Positions 41,383 through 50,114 of a stretch of 53,560 nt of DNA are shown piece after piece. The position numbers and the translations under genes are program-made. This DNA is from Erysipelotrichaceae bacterium (GTDB lineage: Bacteria > Bacillota_I > Bacilli_A > Erysipelotrichales > Erysipelotrichaceae): positions 1 through 53,560 of the forward strand of contig JALEVB010000084.1 of the NCBI GenBank assembly GCA_022780745.1, in the 5' to 3' direction. How positions within the stretch are numbered: position 1 is the stretch's first letter; every line of letters begins with the position of its first letter. Under the pieces are notes generated by a model. The model ran no database searches and was not told the DNA's origin. It saw only the letters and a list, made by a program, of their open reading frames with translations.

Positions 41383-41445
41383 CCGATTAGGCCAAGCAGT
41401 TCTAATCTGATATCCTGCTTGTAAAATATTAAAACCAAAGGAGAA
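41383..41445 (+). promoter_or_regulatory. Structured 5' leader with H-type pseudoknot, candidate riboswitch
   Basis: P1 GATTAG (41385-90)/CTAATC (41402-07); pseudoknot CAAGCAG (41393-99)/CTGCTTG (41415-21); SD AAAGGAG downstream; upstream TATTATTATAG -10-like. Confidence 0.5.
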
Positions 41446-41449
41446 AACA

Positions 41450-42175
41450 ATGAAAAATTTAAAATCTTATTTGGAGGAAACAAATATCCTCTTTCGTAAC
41501 ATTCCAGGAATGGTAATGTCCTTTTTCTTTCTAAGCGTAGTATTGATGAATCTTTTAGCTAATAAAGAATTGATTTCTACTACATATTTAGCTTTAGATT
41601 GTGGATTTATGCTAAGCTGGATTTCTTTTTTATGCTTAGATATTGTAACTAAATATTTTGGTGCCAAAGCTGCAAGCAGATTGTCAATTACAGCATTATT
41701 ATTTAATCTATTAGTATGTTTGATCTTTAAAATTGCTTCTATGACACCAGGTATGTGGGCTGCATATTATGATAGTGGTTCTATGGCTGTCAATGATGCT
41801 TTAAATACTACATTTGGTGGTACATGGTATGTACTTTTAGGAAGTAGCATCGCAATGTTAGTTTCATTTTTATTTAATGGCTGGTTAAATGAATTTATTG
41901 GTAAACGTCTACAGAATAATTCATTTAAAGATTTTGCATTAAGATCATATATATCTACAGCACTTGCACAATTTGTTGATAATTTTATCTTTGCAATGCT
42001 GGTTTCATATGTTTTTTTTGGATGGACAATGGTTCAGGTTATCATATGCTCATTAACTGGTGCATTCTTTGAATTATTATGTGAGGTTATCTTAAGCCCT
42101 GTTGGATATCGTATCGTTACAAGATGGGAAAAAGAAAAAGTTGGTAAAGAATATTTAGATCTAATAAGAGGTTAA
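41450..42175 (+). CDS. VUT family queuosine-precursor transporter (YhhQ-like)
   Basis: 'LLANKELIST…DCGFMLSWISFLCLDIVTKYFGAKAASRLS…ALAQFVDNFIFAMLVSYVF…SPVGYRIV'. Confidence 0.85.
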   Translation: MKNLKSYLEETNILFRNIPGMVMSFFFLSVVLMNLLANKELISTTYLALDCGFMLSWISFLCLDIVTKYFGAKAASRLSITALLFNLLVCLIFKIASMTPGMWAAYYDSGSMAVNDALNTTFGGTWYVLLGSSIAMLVSFLFNGWLNEFIGKRLQNNSFKDFALRSYISTALAQFVDNFIFAMLVSYVFFGWTMVQVIICSLTGAFFELLCEVILSPVGYRIVTRWEKEKVGKEYLDLIRG

Positions 42176-42176
42176 T

Positions 42177-42839
42177 ATGTTAATATTAATAACAGGAACA
42201 AGTAGAGGAATAGGAAAAGCTATTGCATTAAGGTTTTTACAAGAAAAACATGACGTTATTGGTTTTGATATTGAAGAAAAAACCATAGATCATGTTAATT
42301 ATGTTCATCATATTGTTGATGTATCATGTCCTAGTGACTTTATTGATAATGTCTATCCTGATATTGTTGTCAATAACGCTGGAGTACAGGATAGTGGCAA
42401 AGATATTGATATTAACCTAAAAGGAGTAATCAATATTACGGAAAAATATGCTTTTGACAACCCTAACATTAAAGCTGTAACGATCATTGGTTCAGCTAGT
42501 GGTCATACTGGTTCTGAATTCTATGAATATGCAGCTAGTAAAGGTGGTTTATTAGCATACACTAAAAATGTTGCTAATAGATTAGCTCCTAAGGCTATTT
42601 GTAATAGTATCGATCCAGGTGGTGTTATTACTGAGCTTAATAAACCAGTAATGGATGATGAAAAGCTATTTGCCAAGATCATGGAATTAACACCTTTAAA
42701 AAGATGGGCAACATGTGAAGAAATAGCTGATTGGGTATACTTTGTTTCGGTTATTAATAAATTTATGACTGGTCAGAATTTACTGATTGATGGTGGAGAA
42801 GCTGGATATAATCAGTTTATTTGGCCTGAAGATTTGTAG
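42177..42839 (+). CDS. SDR family oxidoreductase
   Basis: 'ITGTSRGIGKAIA', 'VVNNAGVQ', 'YAASKGGLLAYTKN'. Confidence 0.93.
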   Translation: MLILITGTSRGIGKAIALRFLQEKHDVIGFDIEEKTIDHVNYVHHIVDVSCPSDFIDNVYPDIVVNNAGVQDSGKDIDINLKGVINITEKYAFDNPNIKAVTIIGSASGHTGSEFYEYAASKGGLLAYTKNVANRLAPKAICNSIDPGGVITELNKPVMDDEKLFAKIMELTPLKRWATCEEIADWVYFVSVINKFMTGQNLLIDGGEAGYNQFIWPEDL

Positions 42840-42848
42840 GTGATAAGT

Positions 42849-43562
42849 ATGGTCAAGAAAAGGAAGAGATTAAAAAAAGGCGTTAAAATAGGATTATTAG
42901 CGATCTTAGTCATTATTGTTGCAATCTTAACTTTTGATATATATAAACAGTTAAATAAGCAGGAAAATAGTGTTAATAGTGAAAAAATAACTGTTGAAAC
43001 AACTTCAGAAGTAGTAATACCTGAAGCAAAAGCTGATAATAATAGCGATTATCGCGGTATTATCAAAGTTGGTACTTTAGTAGATGAAAAGGTTGTACAA
43101 AGCGAAGATAATGAGTATTATCTAAATTATAATGCTGATAATGAGAAAGATACTCAAGGTGCGATCTTTATGGATTATCGTAATACTTTAGATGATCAAA
43201 ATATTATCCTATATGGTCATTATGTATATTATGATGAAAATGCCAAGTTTACTCCATTAACTAAACTAACTGAACAAGCTAATTATGAAGATAATAAATA
43301 TATAACTTTTGAAATGATGGATGAAACAAGAACCTATGAGATAGCTTATGTTTATCATTATGAGATGAATAATATGAATATGCGCTATTATTTAACTAAT
43401 TATGGCGATGAATTTGATAGTTATATCGATTATATTTCACAAAAAGCTTTCTATGATACTGGTATTAACATAAGTGCTAGTGATCATATACTTACTTTAC
43501 AAACCTGTGTTAGAAATCGTGAAGATCTAAGATTAATTATCGTTGCTAAACAGATATACTAG
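42849..43562 (+). CDS. srtB: Class B sortase
   Basis: 'IILYGHYVYYDENAKFTPLTKL', 'HILTLQTCVRNREDLRLIIVAKQI'; start refined from 42840. Confidence 0.88.
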   Translation: MVKKRKRLKKGVKIGLLAILVIIVAILTFDIYKQLNKQENSVNSEKITVETTSEVVIPEAKADNNSDYRGIIKVGTLVDEKVVQSEDNEYYLNYNADNEKDTQGAIFMDYRNTLDDQNIILYGHYVYYDENAKFTPLTKLTEQANYEDNKYITFEMMDETRTYEIAYVYHYEMNNMNMRYYLTNYGDEFDSYIDYISQKAFYDTGINISASDHILTLQTCVRNREDLRLIIVAKQIY

Positions 43563-43583
43563 TCAATACTAGTATATTTTTTT
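43556..43583 (+). terminator. Rho-independent terminator overlapping the sortase B stop codon
   Basis: ATACTAGT-caat-ACTAGTAT-ATTTTTTT. Confidence 0.75.
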
Positions 43584-43634
43584 ATCTATGCTATAATCTA
43601 TTTGTCTTATTTTAAAAGAGGGAGAGAATTTAAA

Positions 43635-44177
43635 ATGAAGAAGTTTTTTTTATGTACGCTAATTTTAGCGATGTTGTGTGGATGTACTAAAAGTACAGAA
43701 GAAAAAGTTGAAGATAAAGCTTTGACTGATGCAGTATATCAGGATTTTTTACAAGAATATTTTGCTGATGAGAATCATAAAAGTGATTATACATCTACCA
43801 GTAATCCTTATACATTTAATGATGGTAAAGAAGCTGATATTACTTTAATTACTAAACAATTAGGTTGTGAAGCAATTAATGAGGATCTAATTGATGAAAT
43901 AAATGATATTCATCAAGAAGATGTTAATGAATTTAAAACATTATTGCAGTCATTTCAACCAGTATTAGATGAATCGATATCTTTTAACAATAATAATGTT
44001 ATTATTATGCTAAAAAGTGGTACTAACATTTTATATATCGCTAATGATAATACTATTAAATTAGTATATAACGATAATAGATGCACAATGAAGATCAATG
44101 ATCAAGAATTGGAATCATTTATTACATTCTTACAGGATAATTTAGATAGTTATACTGATTTAGGTTTGTGTAAATAA
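43635..44177 (+). CDS. Putative lipoprotein, unknown function
   Basis: Lipobox 'MKKFFLCTLILAMLCGC'; start refined from 43602 (TTG) to ATG after GGGAGAG. Confidence 0.8.
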   Translation: MKKFFLCTLILAMLCGCTKSTEEKVEDKALTDAVYQDFLQEYFADENHKSDYTSTSNPYTFNDGKEADITLITKQLGCEAINEDLIDEINDIHQEDVNEFKTLLQSFQPVLDESISFNNNNVIIMLKSGTNILYIANDNTIKLVYNDNRCTMKINDQELESFITFLQDNLDSYTDLGLCK

Positions 44178-44217
44178 CCGTTAATGTTTTTACCAGATGA
44201 CAATTTAGATGACAATT

Positions 44218-44251
44218 AAATGTAAGCGATTGAAAATGCTTACATTTTTTT
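44218..44251 (+). terminator. Rho-independent terminator
   Basis: AAATGTAAGC-loop-GCTTACATTTTTTT. Confidence 0.8.
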
Positions 44252-44276
44252 ATACCATATTATTTGAGGAATATAT

Positions 44277-46772
44277 ATGCAAAACAAATTAATTAGACAC
44301 AGCATCAGTACTATTATTGTCGTCTTAGGAATAATATGGCTTTTTTATGGTTTCTCAGTATCCAACCAGGAAAGAATTATTAAGCAAAATGAAATGTATT
44401 TAAAAAGTATTGCAGTTCATTCAGCTAATCAACTAGATAATTCTTTAGAAGCTGCATTGATTGAAATTAAAGCATATGCTAATTTTTACAGCAAAATGAT
44501 CGATGGTGAAAGCATTAAAAGCGAAGATTTATTAACAGTTGAAAAGGATTCGCATTTTGATTATATTCGTTTTACTAATGCACAAGGTTTAAATATAACC
44601 AGCAATAATGAAACTAGTGATGCTAGAGATAGAGATTACTATCTAGAAGCAATGAAAGGAAACAGTGGTATATCAATCATTGACAAATCACGTATAACTA
44701 ATGAAACATTGGTAAACTTTTATACTCCAGTAATTAAAAATGATGAAATCATAGGCGTATTAAGAGGTGTGTATTTAACAGATAGCCAAATGAAGAATTT
44801 ACTAGATACTACTTATTTTAATAAAAAAATAAGTACTATAGTTATTGATGATAAAGGAATGATTATTGCAGCTAATATTGAAGATAATATTATTAGTGTT
44901 AATATTGGTAGTCAATTAATTAGTAACCAGATATTTGATGACAAAGCATTAGCTATCATAAATGATTGTATCAGCAATAATAAATCAGCAAATTTTTCTT
45001 TTATTGCTGATGGACAAAAGACTTTAGGATATATTGCAAAAATGGAAACTAATAATTGGTATTTGGTACAGATCTTTCCTACTGAAATAACAAATAATAT
45101 GTATAAAGAAGTAATTTCCTTAGGATTTAAGTTAGAAGTATCATTGATCATTATATTTATTATTTATCTTCTATATCAACAATATGTATATCATATGACT
45201 AAAAAAAGATTGCTTGAAGAAAATAGAGATATGAATTATATTATCAAAGGTACTCCCAAACTATATGATAGTATTATTCTAGTTGATCTAGTAGAAAAAA
45301 ATTATCGATATCTGATTGCAAGCAATGATAAATTAAGTGATAAAGGTGATTATGCACTCTTAATAGAATATATTGCCAATAGTGCAGCATTGGATACTAT
45401 TAGTAAACAATTGAGCGTTAAGCTAAATGTTGAATATATTAAGCAGCATCTTAATGATTCCATTCTTGAATTTGAAATAGTGTATCAAATAAAAAATAAA
45501 GAAAACTGGAATCGTCTAAATATTATACCTATTGAAAAGAATAATAGTGAAATAACTAAGGTCATTATTGCTCAAAGAGATATAACGGATATTAAAAATC
45601 AGGAAATAAAGAAGAATTCATTGCTGCAAGAAGCAATTAAAAAAGCTAATATTGCTAATCGTTCAAAGAATACTTTTTTATTCAATATGTCTCATGATAT
45701 TAGAACTCCTATTAATGCAATCATGGGCTTTACACATTTGATCAAAGAACATATTAACGACAAAGAATTAGTGCTAAATTATCTTGAAAAAATAGAAAAA
45801 TCTAGTGATGTTCTATGTCATATTATCGATGATATTTTAGATTTAGCAAAAATAGAAAATGGTCAGACTCAGCTAGATGTAAAGAATACTAATCTATATG
45901 AAGTAAGCAATATGATCAAAGAAATGTTTGATGATAGTATGAAATTAAAAAATATTAATTTTGAAACAAACTTTGATTTTAGAGATCCATATGTTATTGT
46001 CGATGTTAACAAATTAAATCAAATTATTATTAATTTATTAAGCAATGCTCAAAAATTTACTTTAGAAAATGGAGAGATATATTTTAGCTTTAAGCAAGTA
46101 TCTGATGTTATCGATAATCAGGTAATGTATGAGTTATATATCAAAGATAATGGTATTGGCATAAGTGAAGAATTTCTTCCGAAGATTTTTAATGCATTTG
46201 AAAGAGAAAGAAATACTACATCATCAAAGATACAAGGTACAGGACTTGGATTAAGTATAGTAAAACATTTTGTTGATATAATGAATGGACAAATAAGCGT
46301 TAAAAGTACAGTTGGTAAAGGAACTGAGTTTACAGTTAATTTTATCTTTGATATTATTAAATCCTTTAAGAAAGATGAGATTTCAATAGATGAGGATTTT
46401 CTTGTAGGAAAAAGAATTCTAGTAGCTGAAGATAATGAACTCAATCAAGAAATAGTATTAGACATATTGACTAATAAAGGATGTATAGTAGAATTAGCTA
46501 ATGATGGATTACAGGCATATGAAATGGTCAAAAATGCTTCTAAAGATTATTATGATTTTATTTTAATGGATATTCAAATGCCTAATTTAAATGGATATGA
46601 AGCAACTTCTAAAATAAGAACGCTAGATAAAGATATCATCATTATTGCAATGAGTGCCAATGCTTTTGTGGAAGATAAAGATAAAGCATATCAGTTTGGA
46701 ATGAATGGATTTATTTCTAAACCTATTAATGTTAAAGAGATGTTACTAATGTTTGAAGAATTAAGAAAATAA
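44277..46772 (+). CDS. Hybrid sensor histidine kinase (dCache-like sensor, HisKA, HATPase, REC)
   Basis: 'FLFNMSHDIRTPINAIMGF', 'GTGLGLSIVKHFVDIMNG', REC 'FILMDIQMPNLNGYEA'. Confidence 0.95.
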   Translation: MQNKLIRHSISTIIVVLGIIWLFYGFSVSNQERIIKQNEMYLKSIAVHSANQLDNSLEAALIEIKAYANFYSKMIDGESIKSEDLLTVEKDSHFDYIRFTNAQGLNITSNNETSDARDRDYYLEAMKGNSGISIIDKSRITNETLVNFYTPVIKNDEIIGVLRGVYLTDSQMKNLLDTTYFNKKISTIVIDDKGMIIAANIEDNIISVNIGSQLISNQIFDDKALAIINDCISNNKSANFSFIADGQKTLGYIAKMETNNWYLVQIFPTEITNNMYKEVISLGFKLEVSLIIIFIIYLLYQQYVYHMTKKRLLEENRDMNYIIKGTPKLYDSIILVDLVEKNYRYLIASNDKLSDKGDYALLIEYIANSAALDTISKQLSVKLNVEYIKQHLNDSILEFEIVYQIKNKENWNRLNIIPIEKNNSEITKVIIAQRDITDIKNQEIKKNSLLQEAIKKANIANRSKNTFLFNMSHDIRTPINAIMGFTHLIKEHINDKELVLNYLEKIEKSSDVLCHIIDDILDLAKIENGQTQLDVKNTNLYEVSNMIKEMFDDSMKLKNINFETNFDFRDPYVIVDVNKLNQIIINLLSNAQKFTLENGEIYFSFKQVSDVIDNQVMYELYIKDNGIGISEEFLPKIFNAFERERNTTSSKIQGTGLGLSIVKHFVDIMNGQISVKSTVGKGTEFTVNFIFDIIKSFKKDEISIDEDFLVGKRILVAEDNELNQEIVLDILTNKGCIVELANDGLQAYEMVKNASKDYYDFILMDIQMPNLNGYEATSKIRTLDKDIIIIAMSANAFVEDKDKAYQFGMNGFISKPINVKEMLLMFEELRK

Positions 46773-46787
46773 AGGAGCTTTATTCAA

Positions 46788-47840
46788 GTGAAAAATAAGA
46801 TTTTAATTGTAGATGATTCAAATTTTAATCGTGAATTATTACATGATATATTAAGTGATGATTATGAAATTTTAATGGCAGAAGATGGAATAATAGCAAA
46901 ACAGATCATCGAAGAAAAACAGAGTGAAATAAAAGTAATATTATTAGATCTTATGATGCCAAGAATGAATGGTATAGAGCTTTTGCAGTACTTAAAACAA
47001 TATAGCTGGTTTAATAAAATAGGGATTATCATTATTTCAAGCGAAGATACGGTTTCTATAGAAGTTCAGTGTTTTGAATTAGGTGTAACTGATTTCATTC
47101 ATCGTCCTTTTAATGATCGTTTAGTTAAAAAAAGAGTAGATAATGTTTGTTCATTGTTTGATATACAAAATAACTTGGAAAATACAGTGAGAATTCAAAC
47201 ACAGGATTTAATAGAAAAAAATGCTCAATTAGCAAGAAGTAAAGAAAATGTAATTGATATCCTAGGTACAATGGTAGAATATCGTAATTTTGAAAGTGGA
47301 GAACATGTAAAAAGAGTTAAGAAATATACTAAGATCCTAGCTGATAGTATGATGAAGCATTATCCAGAATATCATTTGGATGATCATAAAGTTGAAATGA
47401 TCGTTTCTGCTAGTGCATTGCACGACATTGGAAAAATTGCTATTTCAGATGCTATATTGCTAAAACCAGGTAAGTTAACTGATGAAGAATTTGAAATCAT
47501 GAAGACACATACTACTAAAGGTACAGAGATTATAAATAACATTAATGATGTATGGGAAGATGATTATGGTCAAATTGCAAAACAAATATGCGAATATCAT
47601 CATGAGAGATATGATGGAAATGGTTATCCTGAAAAACTTGTTGGTGATATGATCCCTATCAGTGCTCAAATAGTTGCATTAGCAGATGTTTATGATTCAT
47701 TGACGCATGAAAGAATATATAAAAAGGCGATTGATAAAAATAAGGCATTTGAGATGATTATGAATGATGAATGTGGTGTTTTTTCAGATAAGGTCAAATT
47801 TTGCCTGATAAAAATTAGAGAGGAATTTGAAAAGATATAA
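46788..47840 (+). CDS. Response regulator with HD-GYP domain (c-di-GMP phosphodiesterase type)
   Basis: REC 'VILLDLMMPRMNG'; 'HDIGKIA', 'HHERYDGNGYPE'. Confidence 0.95.
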   Translation: MKNKILIVDDSNFNRELLHDILSDDYEILMAEDGIIAKQIIEEKQSEIKVILLDLMMPRMNGIELLQYLKQYSWFNKIGIIIISSEDTVSIEVQCFELGVTDFIHRPFNDRLVKKRVDNVCSLFDIQNNLENTVRIQTQDLIEKNAQLARSKENVIDILGTMVEYRNFESGEHVKRVKKYTKILADSMMKHYPEYHLDDHKVEMIVSASALHDIGKIAISDAILLKPGKLTDEEFEIMKTHTTKGTEIINNINDVWEDDYGQIAKQICEYHHERYDGNGYPEKLVGDMIPISAQIVALADVYDSLTHERIYKKAIDKNKAFEMIMNDECGVFSDKVKFCLIKIREEFEKI

Positions 47841-48193
47841 TGACAATAGAACAGTTATATAATGAAATAGGTAGTAATTATCAAGATATATTATTAAGAA
47901 TGAGCTCACAAAAAATAGTTATTAAGTTTGTGAAAAAGTTTATTGAAGATAATACTTTTAATGAATTAACTGTTGGGATTAGTAAAGGTGATCTTGAACA
48001 AACATATCGTTCTGTTCATACATTAAAAGGTATATGCTTGAACCTTAGCTTTGATGCCTTAGCCAATTATTGTTCAATGTTAACTGAATATTTAAGAACG
48101 ATTAATAAATTGGATGATAATGTGTATATGATGTATGAGAATATCAAAGAGGAATACCAAAAAGTATTTATCAAAATAAAGGAGCTTAATTAA
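47840..48193 (+). CDS. HPt domain phosphotransfer protein
   Basis: 'YRSVHTLKGICLNLSFDALANYCSMLTEYLR'; TAATG overlap with the preceding stop. Confidence 0.88.
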   Translation: MTIEQLYNEIGSNYQDILLRMSSQKIVIKFVKKFIEDNTFNELTVGISKGDLEQTYRSVHTLKGICLNLSFDALANYCSMLTEYLRTINKLDDNVYMMYENIKEEYQKVFIKIKELN

Positions 48194-48207
48194 GTTTGTA
48201 GTATAAG

Positions 48208-48237
48208 AAAAGAGTTGAATCAGTTTCAACTCTTTTT
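48208..48237 (+). terminator. Rho-independent terminator
   Basis: AAAAGAGTTGA-loop-TCAACTCTTTTT. Confidence 0.8.
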
Positions 48238-48380
48238 AGACTTATATATTTGGACGAATTCTACAAAGAAGGGAGGAATGATCATTCCTGATTATAATTT
48301 TATCATGACTATTCTTAATTTAAATCATAAAGTTTAGGTCTAATCGATAAATACCACACACACGTTGTTTTAGAGGTATT

Positions 48381-49910
48381 TTATTCTGCTGATTTTTGTT
48401 TATGATGATTTAATGCTTTTTCTGCTCTATCAATTTGTTCTTGAATGTAGAGAATATTACGAGTTTTAGCAAAACCATTATACTTATATTGATCAGCAAT
48501 TTTTAATAATTCTTCTCGACATGCCTCAAATAATTCATTTTTTATAATTTTTATTAGTATTGGATCGTGATTGTTGGAAATTAAGTTGGCTATACCATTA
48601 TCATTAATGAACATATTATAGTTAGTTTGCATACTTTTAGGTAATATTGAAATATAATAATTATCATATTTTTTTAACATGTTAAGCATACTTTTTAGGT
48701 GCATTATATATGTTGTTAAATCATATCTTAGATCAACATCTTCAGGCATTAATGATGATAATATCATCGCTTTGCCATCTATTACTTCCTGACAAGTAGG
48801 CAAATAGAATAAATCAATTAAGCGATTTTTATTAAGATGTTTATTTGTTTCATTGATCATCTTTTTAAAATATTCTGCATTGATATTGTATTTATCTAAA
48901 CCTTTTTTACAAACAATTTCTGCTAATTCATAAGTGAATGAGTTGATCGAGATACAATTGGTAAATTGGATGACATCGCAATTGTTATTATATATTTCTT
49001 CAAAATAATCCATAAAACGATAAATTTGTTTTTCAAATTGAAATGCAGGGCGACATAATGATAAATAATCTTCATATTGACGAGCATATGTATCAACTAA
49101 TTTTAGATCAGTTGTTAGTAATGTAGCATAATTACGATTAATACTAGAAATGTTAGTGGTTACTAGAGCAGCATGGTTAGGTACTACTATAATCGATCTT
49201 TTTACCAAATTATCTCTTATACGAGGATAATAGTATACCATAGATTGACCACTTGCATATATTGGCATCCAAAACCTTAAGGATTCAATTAATCGGTTAA
49301 TATTAGTTAATGATGGAAGAATTTGATGAATTTGAAAGCCTCTTGATAAAGTTTTAAATATTCTTTGTTGGATATTTTTGGAAAATTGATAATCTTCAAG
49401 CAGCCATTCTAGTTCACTTTCAGTTATAATTAAAAGCGTAGATTTTTCATCAATTCTATTGATTATATTTGATAGTAAATTAATAGCTTCTTTCCTGCCT
49501 TGGTCCTCAAAGAAAAATAGAGAACTATTTTCAGGTATGATTTCATCGTTGCTATTATCTTCTTCGATAGTGATAGGATTATTGATAGACTCAACTATTT
49601 GTGAAATAATATCATCTTTACTTTGTAGCCAGGAAGTTATATGTTTAGCTAATAATTCCTTTGGTAGATCTTTTTTTACTGCTGAAATGTTCATAGCTTC
49701 AGCTAAAGCTGTCCTTTGGTATTGATGAGTAAGTTTTTTTACAAAAAAATTAGCCATATTGATTATATGGATATTATTCTGTGGGGGTTTTCTTTTTCCT
49801 GAACGTAATAATGATACTAATGATGGATCAACAGCTATTGCTTTGGAAAGCTCCTTATTGGAAACTTGGGTAATTTTCATTAAAAAGTTAAGTTTGTCTT
49901 TAAATTCCAT
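48381..49910 (-). CDS. XRE-type HTH protein with a large uncharacterised C-terminal region (509 aa)
   Basis: N-terminal HTH 'VSNKELSKAIAVDPSLVSLLRSGKRKPP'; SD AAGGAG on minus strand. Confidence 0.8.
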   Translation of the reverse strand: MEFKDKLNFLMKITQVSNKELSKAIAVDPSLVSLLRSGKRKPPQNNIHIINMANFFVKKLTHQYQRTALAEAMNISAVKKDLPKELLAKHITSWLQSKDDIISQIVESINNPITIEEDNSNDEIIPENSSLFFFEDQGRKEAINLLSNIINRIDEKSTLLIITESELEWLLEDYQFSKNIQQRIFKTLSRGFQIHQILPSLTNINRLIESLRFWMPIYASGQSMVYYYPRIRDNLVKRSIIVVPNHAALVTTNISSINRNYATLLTTDLKLVDTYARQYEDYLSLCRPAFQFEKQIYRFMDYFEEIYNNNCDVIQFTNCISINSFTYELAEIVCKKGLDKYNINAEYFKKMINETNKHLNKNRLIDLFYLPTCQEVIDGKAMILSSLMPEDVDLRYDLTTYIMHLKSMLNMLKKYDNYYISILPKSMQTNYNMFINDNGIANLISNNHDPILIKIIKNELFEACREELLKIADQYKYNGFAKTRNILYIQEQIDRAEKALNHHKQKSAE

Positions 49911-50002
49911 GATAATTGTATTGCTCCTTTTGATATAAAACGGTAGTATTAGTCAAAATAATTATAATTTATTATAGAAAAAAAGTCATAAAAGTAGATA
50001 AA

Positions 50003-50021
50003 TTGTCATTATAATTGACAA
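50003..50021. promoter_or_regulatory. Palindrome in divergent promoter region, candidate operator
   Basis: TTGTCA-TTATAAT-TGACAA between divergent XRE and GGDEF genes; overlaps TTGACA-N17-TACAAA on the + strand. Confidence 0.5.
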
Positions 50022-50114
50022 AATTCATGCTATTTATTACAAAAAAATCATAAATCAAAAAAAATTTGTGAAAAAAATAAGTTATAATAAAAATGGCTTA
50101 TTGAGGTAAGGGAT

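Noticed and set aside
41383-41445. Calling the 41.4-kb leader a preQ1-II riboswitch outright
   Set aside because: The transporter context fits, but the P1 loop does not pair with the SD and no extra P4-like hairpin is present; left as a candidate structure only.
44218-44240. Second cre-like sequence (TGTAAGCGATTGAA)
   Set aside because: Two mismatches to cre, and it is explained better as the 5' arm of a perfect terminator stem.
48278-48337. Possible 19-aa ORF (MIIPDYNFIMTILNLNHKV) after GGGAGG
   Set aside because: SD-to-ATG spacing is only 1 nt, too short for efficient initiation; no other support.
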